Shown: positions 37,217 to 46,207, counted from the stretch's first letter. The stretch: DNA of 64,000 bases from Sinorhizobium shofinae (GCA_001704765.1 MBFK01000061.1:124001-188000); one strand, 5' to 3'. A program made the numbers and translations. The notes: a model not told the origin generated them from the letters alone.

Positions 37217-37515
37217 TGGCCCGCTTTCACGTCTATCGTCTGAAGCAAGGCAAAACGCTGGTGGTCGATCTTCAGGCCGATCTCTTCGACGCGCTTAGGA
37301 CCCGGATCGTCGCACCGCTCATTCCAGCCTCTGAATTTGGTCACGCGATGTCCCGCCTCAATCCACCCGTGACGATCGGCGGGGAGGCTCACGTCATCGC
37401 TACCCATCTCATGGCTGCGGTCTCGGTAAGCGAGATCGGTGATGTGGTCACGGATTTGTCGAACCACCGCAACGCCATCGTCGCGGCCACTGATTTTGCA
37501 TTTCAGGGATTCTGA
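37216..37515 (+). CDS. ccdB: Type II toxin CcdB (DNA gyrase inhibitor family)
   Basis: 99 residues, full length for CcdB. N-terminal MARFHVYRLKQGKTLVVDLQ and the segment RTRIVAPLIPASEFGHAMSRLNP are typical. The C-terminal region carries SNHRNAIVAATDFAFQGF; classical CcdB ends in Trp-Gly-Ile, which is replaced here by Phe-Gln-Gly-Phe, so gyrase poisoning is not assured. It is the second gene of the ccdAB pair. Nothing else mobile is visible around it. Confidence 0.9.
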   Translation: MARFHVYRLKQGKTLVVDLQADLFDALRTRIVAPLIPASEFGHAMSRLNPPVTIGGEAHVIATHLMAAVSVSEIGDVVTDLSNHRNAIVAATDFAFQGF

Positions 37516-37542
37516 GATCGCGTCAGGGCGAACGAAACGTTC

Positions 37543-38043
37543 CTAGAGTAGATATCGCTTCGATATCCGGTCGACAGGTCGACCATCCTCCAGCGGCACC
37601 GCTTTATCGATCTTGTAGTCGATAAAGCCCATCTTGCCGTAATAGGCCAAGCCGGCAACGTTGTCGGCACGGATCGTGGCGTTGATCGCCTTGAAACCGG
37701 CGTCGCTGGCATGCGCTCTCGTTGCAGCAAAGAGTGCGCTGCCGGCACCGCGAACCCTCGCATGAGGGCGGGCGAAGGTTCCTATATCCGCCCACCCATC
37801 GGGGAGACCGTCCCAGTGCTCCAGCGCCTGAAAGGCGCAAGGGCGACCTGCGCCATCCTCGGCAACGAAGCAACTGACGAAGCCTGGGGACGCAAGGAAA
37901 TGAGCGGTGAAGCTCTCGTGCGTGAACGGCGCTTCATGGGCCGTGGTGCCGCCGATCCGTATGATCTCGTTCAGGAAGGCGCACAGCGCCGGCACGTCCT
38001 CGGAGCGCGCTGGACGGACATTGATCGTTACTGCGTCAGCCAT
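37543..38043 (-). CDS. GNAT-family N-acetyltransferase
   Basis: 166 residues, similar to phosphinothricin-type acetyltransferases: VRPARSEDVPALCAFLNEII at the N-terminus, the acetyl-CoA loop HARVRGAGSALFAATRAHA, and ATIRADNVAGLAYYGKMGF near the end. The start at 38043 follows GGGAGACAATCG. It is last in a run of minus-strand genes (DoxX, GFA, sugar acetyltransferase, GNAT) with small gaps, so an operon is likely. Acceptor unknown. Confidence 0.87.
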   Translation of the reverse strand: MADAVTINVRPARSEDVPALCAFLNEIIRIGGTTAHEAPFTHESFTAHFLASPGFVSCFVAEDGAGRPCAFQALEHWDGLPDGWADIGTFARPHARVRGAGSALFAATRAHASDAGFKAINATIRADNVAGLAYYGKMGFIDYKIDKAVPLEDGRPVDRISKRYLL

Positions 38044-38074
38044 CGATTGTCTCCCACGCTGCATCCCTTTCCGC

Positions 38075-38625
38075 TCAGCGCAGAACCCGGGCCGGGTTCC
38101 CCACCACCGTCACCCCCGGAGCCACATCCCGCGTCACCACAGCGCCCGCGCCCACAATCGCGCCATCACCAATCGTCACGCCAGCAAGGATGATCGCCCC
38201 GCCGCCGATCCAGACATCCTTGCCGATCGTCACGGGCCGGGCGATCTCGAGGCCGGCGCGGCGCAGCGCGACATCCTTGTGGTGCTCGGCGCAGTAGATG
38301 TGGATGCCCGGCCCCAGCATCGAACCATCGCCAATCATGACCGAGGCGCTGTCGAGAATGGTGCAGCCGGCGTTCAGGTAGACGCCGGCGCCGAGCGTGA
38401 TATTAAGGCCGTAGGAGCAATGAAACGGCGCTTCGATGAAGACGTCCATAGCGACGGCCGCGAAGAGCGCCTCCAGCGCCGGGGCCATACGGCCGCGTTC
38501 GTCCGGTGCCATCGTGTTGTGCTGGTGGACGGCATGCGCGCGCGACCGCGCATCGCATCGAGTTCCGGATCGAGGCACGAGTACCACTCGCCCGCCGCCA
38601 TCTTTGCACGCTCGCTTTTCGTCAC
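38075..38625 (-). pseudogene. Maltose/galactoside O-acetyltransferase (Maa/NodL-like), frameshifted
   Basis: Two frames together give a full sugar O-acetyltransferase. The first reads from GTG at 38625: TKSERAKMAAGEWYSCLDPE, LDAMRGRAR. The second continues AHAVHQHNTMAPDERGRM and the left-handed beta-helix hexapeptides (VTIGKDVWIGGGAIILAGVT, IGDGAIVGAGAVVT) to 38075. They join in the GCGCGCG run near 38540, where one base appears to be missing. GTGA overlaps the stop of the GFA gene by 4 bp. Either a decayed gene or a sequencing error. Confidence 0.75.
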
Positions 38626-39215
38626 GGCCTGGCCTGCCCCTTCGCCTTGGCACGTGCCTCGGCGAGCCGCTCCAGGCTCTCCTTCGGCCATTGCTCTTGA
38701 ACGTCGTAATAGGCCTCGAAGACCCTGGCCCCCGCCGGCAGCGGCACCCAATCGAGTTTCGAGCGCGTGTAGATATGCACGTCCGGCGCAAATGCCGACG
38801 GCCGGTCGAGCGTCGCGAGACGCAGGAAAGAGAGCCACTTGCGCCGGCCATAATCGCTCCAGAGCGCCGACTGGCAATCGGCGCAGCGATAGACGTCGTG
38901 CGGGCGGCCGCTGTCGGTGGAAAGCGCGACCATGACCGGCTCCCCCTTGATGATTTCGAGGTTTTCCGCCTCGACGATGCCGTTGATCACGAAGGCGCTG
39001 CCGACCTGCCGCTGGCAGTCGCGGCAATGGCAGCAATGGACGAACATCGGCGGGCGCCTCAGCCGATAGCGGATGCGGCCGCAGAAGCAGCCGCCTTCGA
39101 TTCCCGGCGTGAGATGAGCACGGGTGAAGCTGCCGTTCAAGTGCAGCCGCGAAGAGACGATCCCTCCCTGCTGCAGCGGGGACTGAAAACACAGGCCGAT
39201 TGCCCATGTCTCCAC
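38622..39215 (-). CDS. GFA-family (glutathione-dependent formaldehyde-activating-like) protein
   Basis: 197 residues if read from the GTG at 39215, 8 bp after the DoxX stop. The zinc-binding Cys pattern of the GFA/CENP-V fold is present: GGCFCGRIRYR, HCCHCRDCQRQVGSAF, then YRCADCQSALWSDYG. The N-terminal 40 residues before the first Cys are not conserved, and no good start codon is closer, so the true start is uncertain. Function beyond metal binding is unknown. Confidence 0.82.
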   Translation of the reverse strand: METWAIGLCFQSPLQQGGIVSSRLHLNGSFTRAHLTPGIEGGCFCGRIRYRLRRPPMFVHCCHCRDCQRQVGSAFVINGIVEAENLEIIKGEPVMVALSTDSGRPHDVYRCADCQSALWSDYGRRKWLSFLRLATLDRPSAFAPDVHIYTRSKLDWVPLPAGARVFEAYYDVQEQWPKESLERLAEARAKAKGQARP

Positions 39216-39223
39216 CGTTCGGA

Positions 39224-39679
39224 TCAGAATTGCCTGCCGAGCTTGGCGTCGACCGACTGGCCGTTGGCACCGCGGATGGCGAAGAAGAGGGTGATTGCCG
39301 CCCAGAGGATCGACTTCTCGGCGCCGCCGAGGCCCTGGCCCTGGACGATGCCGTGGAAATAGACAGTGACCAGCAGGACGATGGTGGCCGCAAAGGCGGC
39401 GGGCCGGGTCAGGAAGCCGATGGCGATGAAGATGCCGCCGAAGAACTCTGTGGCGGAAAGCAGCGGCGACCAGAAGACACCCGGATGGAAGCCGAGCCCC
39501 TCCACCATGCTGACGGCACCAAAGGGGTCGAGGATCTTGCCGTAGCCATGGGTGACGAGCAGCGCGCCGGCCAGTACGCGCAGCAGCGTTTCGGCGAAGG
39601 TGTCGAGCGGCAGGTAGATCTTTTCGAGGGCCGGCAGGATCGGGCGCGGACGGCTGTTCGTTGCAGTGGTGTCAGTCAT
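39224..39679 (-). CDS. DoxX-family membrane protein
   Basis: 151 residues with four membrane helices: LLRVLAGALLVTHGYGKI, FWSPLLSATEFFGGIFIAIG, AAFAATIVLLVTVYFHG and SILWAAITLFFAIRG. The HGYGKILDPFG and EFFGGIFIAIGFLTRPAA segments are typical of DoxX. Start 39679 follows GAGAGGGATTCC. First gene of the minus-strand run with GFA, acetyltransferase and GNAT. DoxX proteins are linked to thiol and redox homeostasis; the role here is not known. Confidence 0.9.
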   Translation of the reverse strand: MTDTTATNSRPRPILPALEKIYLPLDTFAETLLRVLAGALLVTHGYGKILDPFGAVSMVEGLGFHPGVFWSPLLSATEFFGGIFIAIGFLTRPAAFAATIVLLVTVYFHGIVQGQGLGGAEKSILWAAITLFFAIRGANGQSVDAKLGRQF

Positions 39680-39858
39680 GGAATCCCTCTCGCAGTGTGT
39701 TGCAATGCAAAGGTCTCTTGCCGCACATCCCTGGGAAAGCAAGAACCGCACGATAAAAACATGATTGTTCAAGTTGACATTTATGTGAAGAGCCGTTGAA
39801 GCGTCGGTTGTTCGAAGAGAGTCGGGAAGCTATGGTGTCCGCAAACAGGACAAGTGAG

Positions 39859-40140
39859 ATGAGTGAGAAGCCGCGCGTCACGATCCTCTACTGCACCCAG
39901 TGCAATTGGCTGCTGCGCGCCGGCTGGATGGCGCAGGAGCTGCTGCAGACCTTTGCCGATACGCTCGGCGAGGTGGCGCTCATCCCCGGCACCGGCGGCA
40001 ATTTCGAGATCCGCGTCGATGGCGAACTCGTCTGGGAGCGCAAGCGCGACGGCGGTTTTCCGGGTCCGAAGGAATTGAAGCAGCGGATCCGCGACGTGAT
40101 CGAGCCGGAGCGCGATCTCGGCCATGTCGACAGGACTTGA
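39859..40140 (+). CDS. SelT/SelW/SelH-family thioredoxin-like protein
   Basis: 93 residues of the Rdx/SelW group. The redox motif CTQC (Cys12, Cys15) follows the first strand (VTILYCTQCNWLLRAGWMAQ); the selenocysteine of animal SelW is Cys here. The rest (GTGGNFEIRVDGELVWERKR, and FPGPKELKQRIRDVI) fits the family. Start behind AGGACAAGTGAG. The 3' end overlaps the next gene by 17 bp. Divergent from the DoxX operon. Presumed thiol-disulfide role. Confidence 0.9.
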   Translation: MSEKPRVTILYCTQCNWLLRAGWMAQELLQTFADTLGEVALIPGTGGNFEIRVDGELVWERKRDGGFPGPKELKQRIRDVIEPERDLGHVDRT

Positions 40141-40570
40141 AGCCCTGGATTTCAGTGTCCTAGCCGGCGTCTTTGCCGCAGCCTTTCTCTCCGCAACCCT
40201 GCTATTCGGCCTGTCGGAGGCGGCGGTAGTTGCTGCAGCCCTCACAGCCGAGACGAGCCGGTCGGCGCTGTTTCTTGCCGCGACCGGGGGCAATGTGCTC
40301 GGCGCCCTCGTCAACTTCGCACTCGGCCGCTTCGCAATCCGTTTCGAGGGCCTGCGCTCGTTTCCGGTTTCCGCATCCGGACGGCAAAAAGCCGAAACGC
40401 TCTTCGCGCGCTACGGCCAGCCGGTCCTGTTATTCTCCTGGCTGCCGATCGTCGGCGATCCGCTGACGCTTGCCGCCGGGCTACTCCGGACGCCGCTCGC
40501 CGTCTTCCTCGCCTATGTGACGATCGGCAAGGCCGCCCGCTATGCCGCGCTGCTGTGGCTGACGCCGTGA
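40124..40570 (+). CDS. YqaA-family (SNARE-associated/DedA-like) membrane protein
   Basis: 148 residues. Hydrophobic segments at about 12-40, 48-66, 98-118 and 124-144. The GNVLGALVNFALGRFA and RYGQPVLLFSWLPIVGDPLTLAAG segments are the conserved re-entrant loop signatures of the YqaA/DedA group. It overlaps the SelW-like gene by 17 bp, so the two are translated from one message. Small proteins of this group are involved in membrane homeostasis; the specific job is unknown. Confidence 0.87.
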   Translation: MSTGLEALDFSVLAGVFAAAFLSATLLFGLSEAAVVAAALTAETSRSALFLAATGGNVLGALVNFALGRFAIRFEGLRSFPVSASGRQKAETLFARYGQPVLLFSWLPIVGDPLTLAAGLLRTPLAVFLAYVTIGKAARYAALLWLTP

Positions 40571-40598
40571 ACCTGTCGTCGCCCAGACACCCAGCAAC

Positions 40599-40700
40599 CC
40601 GTCATCCTCGGGCTTGACCGGTCAAGCCCGAGGATGACGGTGGATCGGGTCAAACCGAAGTATTGAAGGGGAATCGGGGGTCAAGCCCGAGGGTCACGGC
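40599..40700. repeat. 42-bp perfect palindrome plus partial copy
   Basis: 40599-40619 (CCGTCATCCTCGGGCTTGAC plus C) is followed by its exact reverse complement at 40620-40640. A diverged third half (GGGTCAAGCCCGAGGGTCAC) lies at about 40678-40697. It sits between the converging YqaA and RNase D genes and could fold into a long hairpin in either transcript. Confidence 0.85.
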
Positions 40701-40737
40701 GGAAACCGTGCGAGGAAGGTGCCCTAGAACAGTCCGC

Positions 40738-41364
<627 letters not shown>

Positions 41365-41476
41365 CGAGAATCCCCAGATCGTTCTACCGTAGCTGGCCTA
41401 TAGCGCAAGTTTGTCGGCCGCGATACCGTGTCACTGCTTCGGCGTTTTTTCGCCTTCCTCCCGAAAGTTCACAGTC

Positions 41477-41806
41477 ATGACTTCGTTTCGTTCGGCGCTG
41501 TCGCTTTCCCTTGTCGCCTTGATGCTGAGCCTCTCGTCCAATGCCGGTCTGGCAGACGAAGCACCTCTCAAATTTGCGCAGAGCTTTCAAGACCTTCCCG
41601 GCGTGCGACCACTCAATCCGCTGCAGGATGGCGAGAGCACGGCCTGCGAGCAGGTCTTCATCGACCGCTATGGGCCCTTCGAGTCCTCGCATGGCCGCCC
41701 GCGCTATGACACGATCTACCGATGCCGCAAGGGCGACGGCCCGGTCTTCCAGAGCGGGCGGCTGCCGCCATCGCTCGAAAGGCAGAAGCGTGGTCTGAAC
41801 TATTGA
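41477..41806 (+). CDS. Small secreted protein of unknown function
   Basis: 109 residues. A signal peptide (MTSFRSALSLSLVALMLSLS, cleaved near GLADEAP) precedes about 83 mature residues with two Cys (TACEQVF, YRCRKGDG), which may form a disulfide. The binding site before the ATG is weak. No known family is recognised. It sits between the divergent RNase D gene and a dehydrogenase in the same direction 104 bp downstream. Confidence 0.68.
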   Translation: MTSFRSALSLSLVALMLSLSSNAGLADEAPLKFAQSFQDLPGVRPLNPLQDGESTACEQVFIDRYGPFESSHGRPRYDTIYRCRKGDGPVFQSGRLPPSLERQKRGLNY

Positions 41807-41910
41807 GAGCGGCCCGGTCGCGGGGTTTTGTTTGAGACAGCCGTTACCCACGCGACAAAAATTGAGAACGTTGCGGCTGAATTTTGCCGCCTGAGAATGG
41901 AGGAAAATCG

Positions 41911-42942
41911 ATGCCCGAGACGAACCGACCCCTTGTCATCAGTGCGCCTGCGCCCCGCACGCTCGACCTGATCTTCACGCGGGAGGCTCTGGACGCGCTC
42001 CACGGGCGGTATCGCGTCGTCGAAGCCGATCCGGAAAACATCGCCGGGCTTGACGACGGAACGCTCGCCGAGGTTCGCTACATCATCGGCCAGCCGCCGC
42101 TCGACGAGAAGACGCTCGAGCGCATGCCACAGCTGCGCGCCATCCTCAATGTCGAGAGCAATCTCCTCAACAACATGCCCTACGAGGTGCTTTTCCACCG
42201 CGGCATCCACGTCGTGACAACCGGCCAGGTCTTCGCCGAGCCGGTGGCGGAGATGGGGCTTGCCATGGCGCTCAATCTCGCCCGTGGCATCGTCGATGCC
42301 GATGTCGCCTTCCGCGAGGGACGCGAGCTCTGGGGTGGCGACGGCAACCGTTCCGCGCGGCTTCTCTCCGGTTCCGAGGTCGGCATCATCGGCTTCGGCG
42401 ATCTGGGGAAGGCGTTGAACCGCGTGCTTTCCGGGTTTCGTGCCAAGATACGCGTCTACGATCCCTGGCTGCCCGCCTCCATTCTGCGCGACGCCAGGGT
42501 TGACCCGGCATCGCTCGAGACGGTGCTGACCAGCAGCGATTTCGTCTTCGTCGTCGCCGCAGTCACGAGCGAGAACGAAGGTTTTCTCGGTGCCGAGGCC
42601 CTCGCGAAAATGCGCCCCCGAGCGGCCTTCATCCTCTTGAGCCGCGCCGGGGTCGTCGATTTCGATGCGTTGATGGCCGCGGTCGAAGCCGGCCGGATCG
42701 TCGCGGCAAGCGACGTCTTCCCCGAAGAACCGCTGCCGCTCGACCATCCGGCCCGGCGGCTTCCCGGCTTCCTGCGGTCGGCGCACCGCGCCGGCGCGCT
42801 CGATTCGGCCTTCAAGAAAATGGGCGAGATGGTGCTCGAGGACATGGAACTGATGGATCGCAACCTGCCGCCGATGCGCTGCAAGCGGGCGGAACGCGAG
42901 ACGGTCGCGCGGATGCGGTCGCGGCCGGTCAGCGTCAATTGA
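41911..42942 (+). CDS. D-2-hydroxyacid dehydrogenase family protein
   Basis: 343 residues. Catalytic and NAD-binding domains of the formate/glycerate dehydrogenase family, with the Rossmann motif VGIIGFGDLGKALNRVLSGF and the catalytic elements LLSRAGVVDFDALMAAVEAG (the usual Arg) and HPARRLPGFLRSAHRAGA (His). GGAGGAAAATCG precedes the start. Probable 2-keto acid reductase acting with NAD(P)H; substrate unknown. Confidence 0.9.
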   Translation: MPETNRPLVISAPAPRTLDLIFTREALDALHGRYRVVEADPENIAGLDDGTLAEVRYIIGQPPLDEKTLERMPQLRAILNVESNLLNNMPYEVLFHRGIHVVTTGQVFAEPVAEMGLAMALNLARGIVDADVAFREGRELWGGDGNRSARLLSGSEVGIIGFGDLGKALNRVLSGFRAKIRVYDPWLPASILRDARVDPASLETVLTSSDFVFVVAAVTSENEGFLGAEALAKMRPRAAFILLSRAGVVDFDALMAAVEAGRIVAASDVFPEEPLPLDHPARRLPGFLRSAHRAGALDSAFKKMGEMVLEDMELMDRNLPPMRCKRAERETVARMRSRPVSVN

Positions 42943-43034
42943 TACAAGCCTACTGACAACGGCAATAAACAGCCCTATGCAAGTCCGTGCGATATTGCAA
43001 AGATCGTTTAGCCAATCCGCATAGGGGCACGGAC

Positions 43035-44993
43035 ATGCGCGGCTCTGAGGAGAACAAGCGTCTCCAGACCTGGACGCTCCGGTCGCTGCTGAGCCTCGTC
43101 ATGGTCGCCATCCTCATCGTCGTGTCCGCCACCCTCGTGGGGCTCGACTACCGCCGCGCCCGCAATGCGGCGATCGAAGATGCCGAGGCCAACATGGGGG
43201 CCTTCGTCGACCGCCTCGTCGATCGGCTCGGCATGATTTCCGGCGATACATCCGCGCTCGTGAGCCTCGTCGCATCCGTCGCCAACGCATTCCTGGTGCC
43301 GCCGCCTCAGCGCATGAACGACAAGGCGGCGCTGCTGCGCGAAGGCATCATCCGCTCGCCCCATATCGATGGCGTCTATGTCGGCTATCCAGGCGGCGCC
43401 TTCTTCCACGTGGTCGATCTTCGCTCCGCTGCCTGGCGGATGGCGCTCGACGCGCCACGAGGGGCGACGCTCGCGGTGCGCTCGATGGAACGGGACGACC
43501 AGGGAAAGCCGTTCGACCGGCTCCTCTTCCTCGACGCAAGCGGCCTGCAGTTCGCCGAGCGCCGAGCGGCCCCCACCGGCTACGATCCGCGGACGCGCCC
43601 ATGGTATCGTGCGGCCGTCAACGGAAAGGCGCCAGTGGCGACAGGCCCTTACGAGATGGCAACGACGGGCAAGCTCGGCATGACCATTTCGCAGGCCCAT
43701 CGCGGCAACCAGAAGATCGTCATCGGCGCCGATGTCGTGCTGGACACGATCACCGACTTTCTCTCTCGCGAACGGCTGACGGACGATTCCGTGTCTCTGG
43801 TCCTCGACGCCGTCGGAAGGCCCATCATCCATTCCGACCCGACGGCGATGAACCGCATCCTCGCCACGAAGAATAGCGCCGCGCCGGTTGCGGTACCTGA
43901 GACCGACCCGCTCATCGAAAGCATCCGCCGCAACCCGCCGGCGCCAGGCAGGGCGAGCTTTGTCAATGTCGGCGATCGCACCTATCTGGTCATGGTGACA
44001 CCGCTCGAATCGGCGCTGCTTTTGTCGGGGCACCGCGTTGTAGTCGCGGCGCCGTTCGACGAGTTGATGGCGGCCGCCAACGATGCGCTCGTTCAGAGCC
44101 TCGCCATCTCGGGTTCGGTGGTGGTGCTTGCCGTCCTCTTCTCGCTGGTGCTGGCGCATCTGTTCACCAAGTCGCTCAACCAGCTCACCGCCAGCGCCAA
44201 CCGGCTGCAGGATCTCGATTTCAGCACGCCGATCGACGTGCCCTCGCATGTCACGGAAATCTCGACCCTCAACAGCGCGATGAACAGGGCCCGCGACGCG
44301 ATCTTCACCTTCGCGCTCTACGTGCCGCGAGAGCTGGTGCGCAAGGGCATCGAATCCGGGCAGTTCACTGGCCGCGCCGGCTGGCGCCAGGAGGTGACGG
44401 CGCTGTTCACCGATATCTACGACTTCACCACCATCAGCGAGCACCACTCGCCGGAGGCGGTGGTCGCGATGCTGTCGGAATATTTCGACATCTTCAGCGA
44501 AGTGGTCGCCGCCCATGACGGCACGATCATCCAGTTTCTGGGTGACTCGGTCTTTGCCATGTGGAACGCGCCGGTCGCCGACCCGCGCCATGCGGAACAC
44601 GCCTGTCGCTGCGCCCTCGCCGTCGAAGAACGGCTCGACGCCTTCAACGCAAAACAGAGGGGGAAGGGGCTGCCGGAGTTTCGTACCCGCTTCGGCATCC
44701 ATACTGGCCCGGCGGTCGTCGGCAGCGTCGGCGCGAAGGAACGCCTGCAATATACCGCCATGGGCGACACGGTGAACGTCGCCTCGCGGCTGGAGGGCAT
44801 GAACAAGGACTACGGCACGACGATACTCGCGAGTGGCGCCGTGGTGGCGCAATGCGGAGACGTTATCGCCTTCCGTCCGCTCGGCTCCGCACAGCCTAAG
44901 GGTCGGGCGAGAGCATTGGAAATCTACGAGATCCTGGCGGCCGCCTCGATCGTCGAACAGCAGGCAGGCGAGCAGACGGGCACGGCGGCCTAG
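43035..44993 (+). CDS. Membrane-bound class III adenylate/guanylate cyclase with Cache-like sensor
   Basis: 652 residues from 43035, which follows GGGGCACGGAC. TM1 (about 15-36), a large periplasmic Cache-like region (about 37-350, with RTRPWYRAAVNGKAPVATGP, a Cache signature), TM2 (about 356-376), HAMP, and a C-terminal class III cyclase domain. Metal-binding Asp460 (ALFTDIYDF) and Asp504 (FLGDSVFAMW) are present, as is the GDTVNVASRLE transition-state segment. It likely makes cAMP in response to an extracytoplasmic ligand. Confidence 0.93.
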   Translation: MRGSEENKRLQTWTLRSLLSLVMVAILIVVSATLVGLDYRRARNAAIEDAEANMGAFVDRLVDRLGMISGDTSALVSLVASVANAFLVPPPQRMNDKAALLREGIIRSPHIDGVYVGYPGGAFFHVVDLRSAAWRMALDAPRGATLAVRSMERDDQGKPFDRLLFLDASGLQFAERRAAPTGYDPRTRPWYRAAVNGKAPVATGPYEMATTGKLGMTISQAHRGNQKIVIGADVVLDTITDFLSRERLTDDSVSLVLDAVGRPIIHSDPTAMNRILATKNSAAPVAVPETDPLIESIRRNPPAPGRASFVNVGDRTYLVMVTPLESALLLSGHRVVVAAPFDELMAAANDALVQSLAISGSVVVLAVLFSLVLAHLFTKSLNQLTASANRLQDLDFSTPIDVPSHVTEISTLNSAMNRARDAIFTFALYVPRELVRKGIESGQFTGRAGWRQEVTALFTDIYDFTTISEHHSPEAVVAMLSEYFDIFSEVVAAHDGTIIQFLGDSVFAMWNAPVADPRHAEHACRCALAVEERLDAFNAKQRGKGLPEFRTRFGIHTGPAVVGSVGAKERLQYTAMGDTVNVASRLEGMNKDYGTTILASGAVVAQCGDVIAFRPLGSAQPKGRARALEIYEILAAASIVEQQAGEQTGTAA

Positions 44994-45045
44994 ACGCAAC
45001 GACGGACCACGCTCGCCCCGCACCGATCACATGTCCTGAAAACGC

Positions 45046-45072
45046 AAAAAGCCCGGAAAACCGGGCTTTTTT
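45046..45072. terminator. Bidirectional rho-independent terminator
   Basis: AAAAAGCCCGG and CCGGGCTTTTTT pair over an AAAA loop. A- and T-runs on both sides let it end the cyclase transcript (plus) and the tRNA-Leu transcript (minus). Confidence 0.88.
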
Positions 45073-45091
45073 GCATTTCTGTAAAAGGAAA

Positions 45092-45176
45092 TGGTGCCCA
45101 GAAGAGGACTCGAACCTCCACGCCTCGCGGCACAGGTACCTGAAACCTGCGCGTCTACCAATTCCGCCATCTGGGC
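45092..45176 (-). tRNA. tRNA-Leu (CAG)
   Basis: The minus strand reads GCCCAGATGGCGGAATTGGT and so on through the anticodon stem-loop CAGGT-TTCAGGT-ACCTG, giving anticodon CAG, then a long variable arm and the T-arm GGTTCGAGTCC. The acceptor stem GCCCAGA/TCTGGGC closes and CCA is encoded. 85 nt, type II, as expected for tRNA-Leu. Confidence 0.96.
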
Positions 45177-45515
45177 GACGGACCGGCATGTAAAAGGCCG
45201 GGGGCGAAGTGTCAACAGGCATTTTGAAGTTTTCACGCCCGGACGCGAAAAAGCGCTGCGGAGCGGCGCCGCTTCGTTGGGCCCCGCCCCTCCGCGATCG
45301 GGCCGGAGCGTCCCAACCCAGCAAAGATAGGGCAAGAATTTCAGTGACATAAGCGCCGCAGAGGCGCATGCTTCCCCAGACGGCTGAACGGCGCGGAAAT
45401 CCGGCGGCTGTGTACGCGTGCGCGCGCCCCGGCGTCATGGAATAAATCAACAAAAACAAACGTCTATGGAGCAGGGACAAACCGGAAAGCACGTCTTTCG
45501 GAAAGTGAGGAAAAA
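45177..45515. other. Intergenic region without a gene
   Basis: 339 bp between tRNA-Leu and the BA14K-type gene. It must hold the promoters of both. I see no convincing coding frame, operator palindrome or repeat here. Confidence 0.5.
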
Positions 45516-46082
45516 ATGACGGGATTTCGGAATTTCGTTATGAGCTGCGCGCTGGCGGCCGCCTCCATGATTCCCCCTGTCGCGCCTGTCCAGGCCATGC
45601 CTCGTCCGGCGCTCGATATAGAGATCAAGGCCCCCGCAGATGTCCAGAGCGTCCGGCACCGTGGTTGGGGCGGAGGCTATTACGGCGGCTGGGGGCGCGG
45701 CTACTATCCCGGCTGGGGGCACGGGTATCGCCGGGCTGGCATCAGCTTCTATTTCGGGCCGGGCCTCGGCTATTATCCGGGGAGCTATTACTCGGGCTAT
45801 TATCCGCGTAACTACTACGGGAACCGCTATTACTACGGAAACCGCTTCTACGGCCCCGGCTATTACCCCTACCGCTACTATCGCCCCAACTACTACGGTT
45901 ATCGCAGCTACCGTCCATATTATGGCGGCTATAATGGCGGCTATAATGGCGGCTATGTCCGGCAGGGCTATGGCTCACACGTCACCTGGTGCCTGTCGCG
46001 CTATCGTTCCTACAACCCGGCCACCAACCGGTTCCTGAGCTATGGCGGTGTCTACAGGGTCTGCTATTCGCCCTATCGGTGA
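45516..46082 (+). CDS. Secreted Gly/Tyr-rich protein with BA14K-like C-terminus
   Basis: 188 residues. A signal peptide (MTGFRNFVMSCALAAASMIP) is followed by a long Gly/Tyr/Arg-rich stretch (YYGNRYYYGNRFYGPGYYPY) with a 12-bp tandem repeat encoding GGYN. The C-terminal 35 residues (HVTWCLSRYRSYNPATNRFL, SYGGVYRVCYSPYR) match the BA14K family, named for a Brucella immunoreactive antigen with lectin-like activity. The two Cys of that motif are present. Start follows GTGAGGAAAAA. Likely periplasmic or surface-exposed. Confidence 0.85.
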   Translation: MTGFRNFVMSCALAAASMIPPVAPVQAMPRPALDIEIKAPADVQSVRHRGWGGGYYGGWGRGYYPGWGHGYRRAGISFYFGPGLGYYPGSYYSGYYPRNYYGNRYYYGNRFYGPGYYPYRYYRPNYYGYRSYRPYYGGYNGGYNGGYVRQGYGSHVTWCLSRYRSYNPATNRFLSYGGVYRVCYSPYR

Positions 46083-46207
46083 CAGGCTCGAATGATGAAG
46101 AGCATCGGGCATGGCGGCGCGTCCCGCCGTGTCCCACGAGGTTTCCGACGAGCGCGGATGCGAACGGCTACCGCGGCTAGGATCGCGTGACACTGCTTCC
46201 GGACGAG

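Noticed and set aside
43008..45023. 671-residue open frame antisense to the cyclase gene
   Set aside because: Compositionally odd (Arg/His/Asp-rich), no domain, and it mirrors a gene with clear cyclase motifs. High GC produces long antisense frames.
45027..45350. 107-residue frame across tRNA-Leu
   Set aside because: It runs through the tRNA gene and terminator and has no recognisable protein feature.
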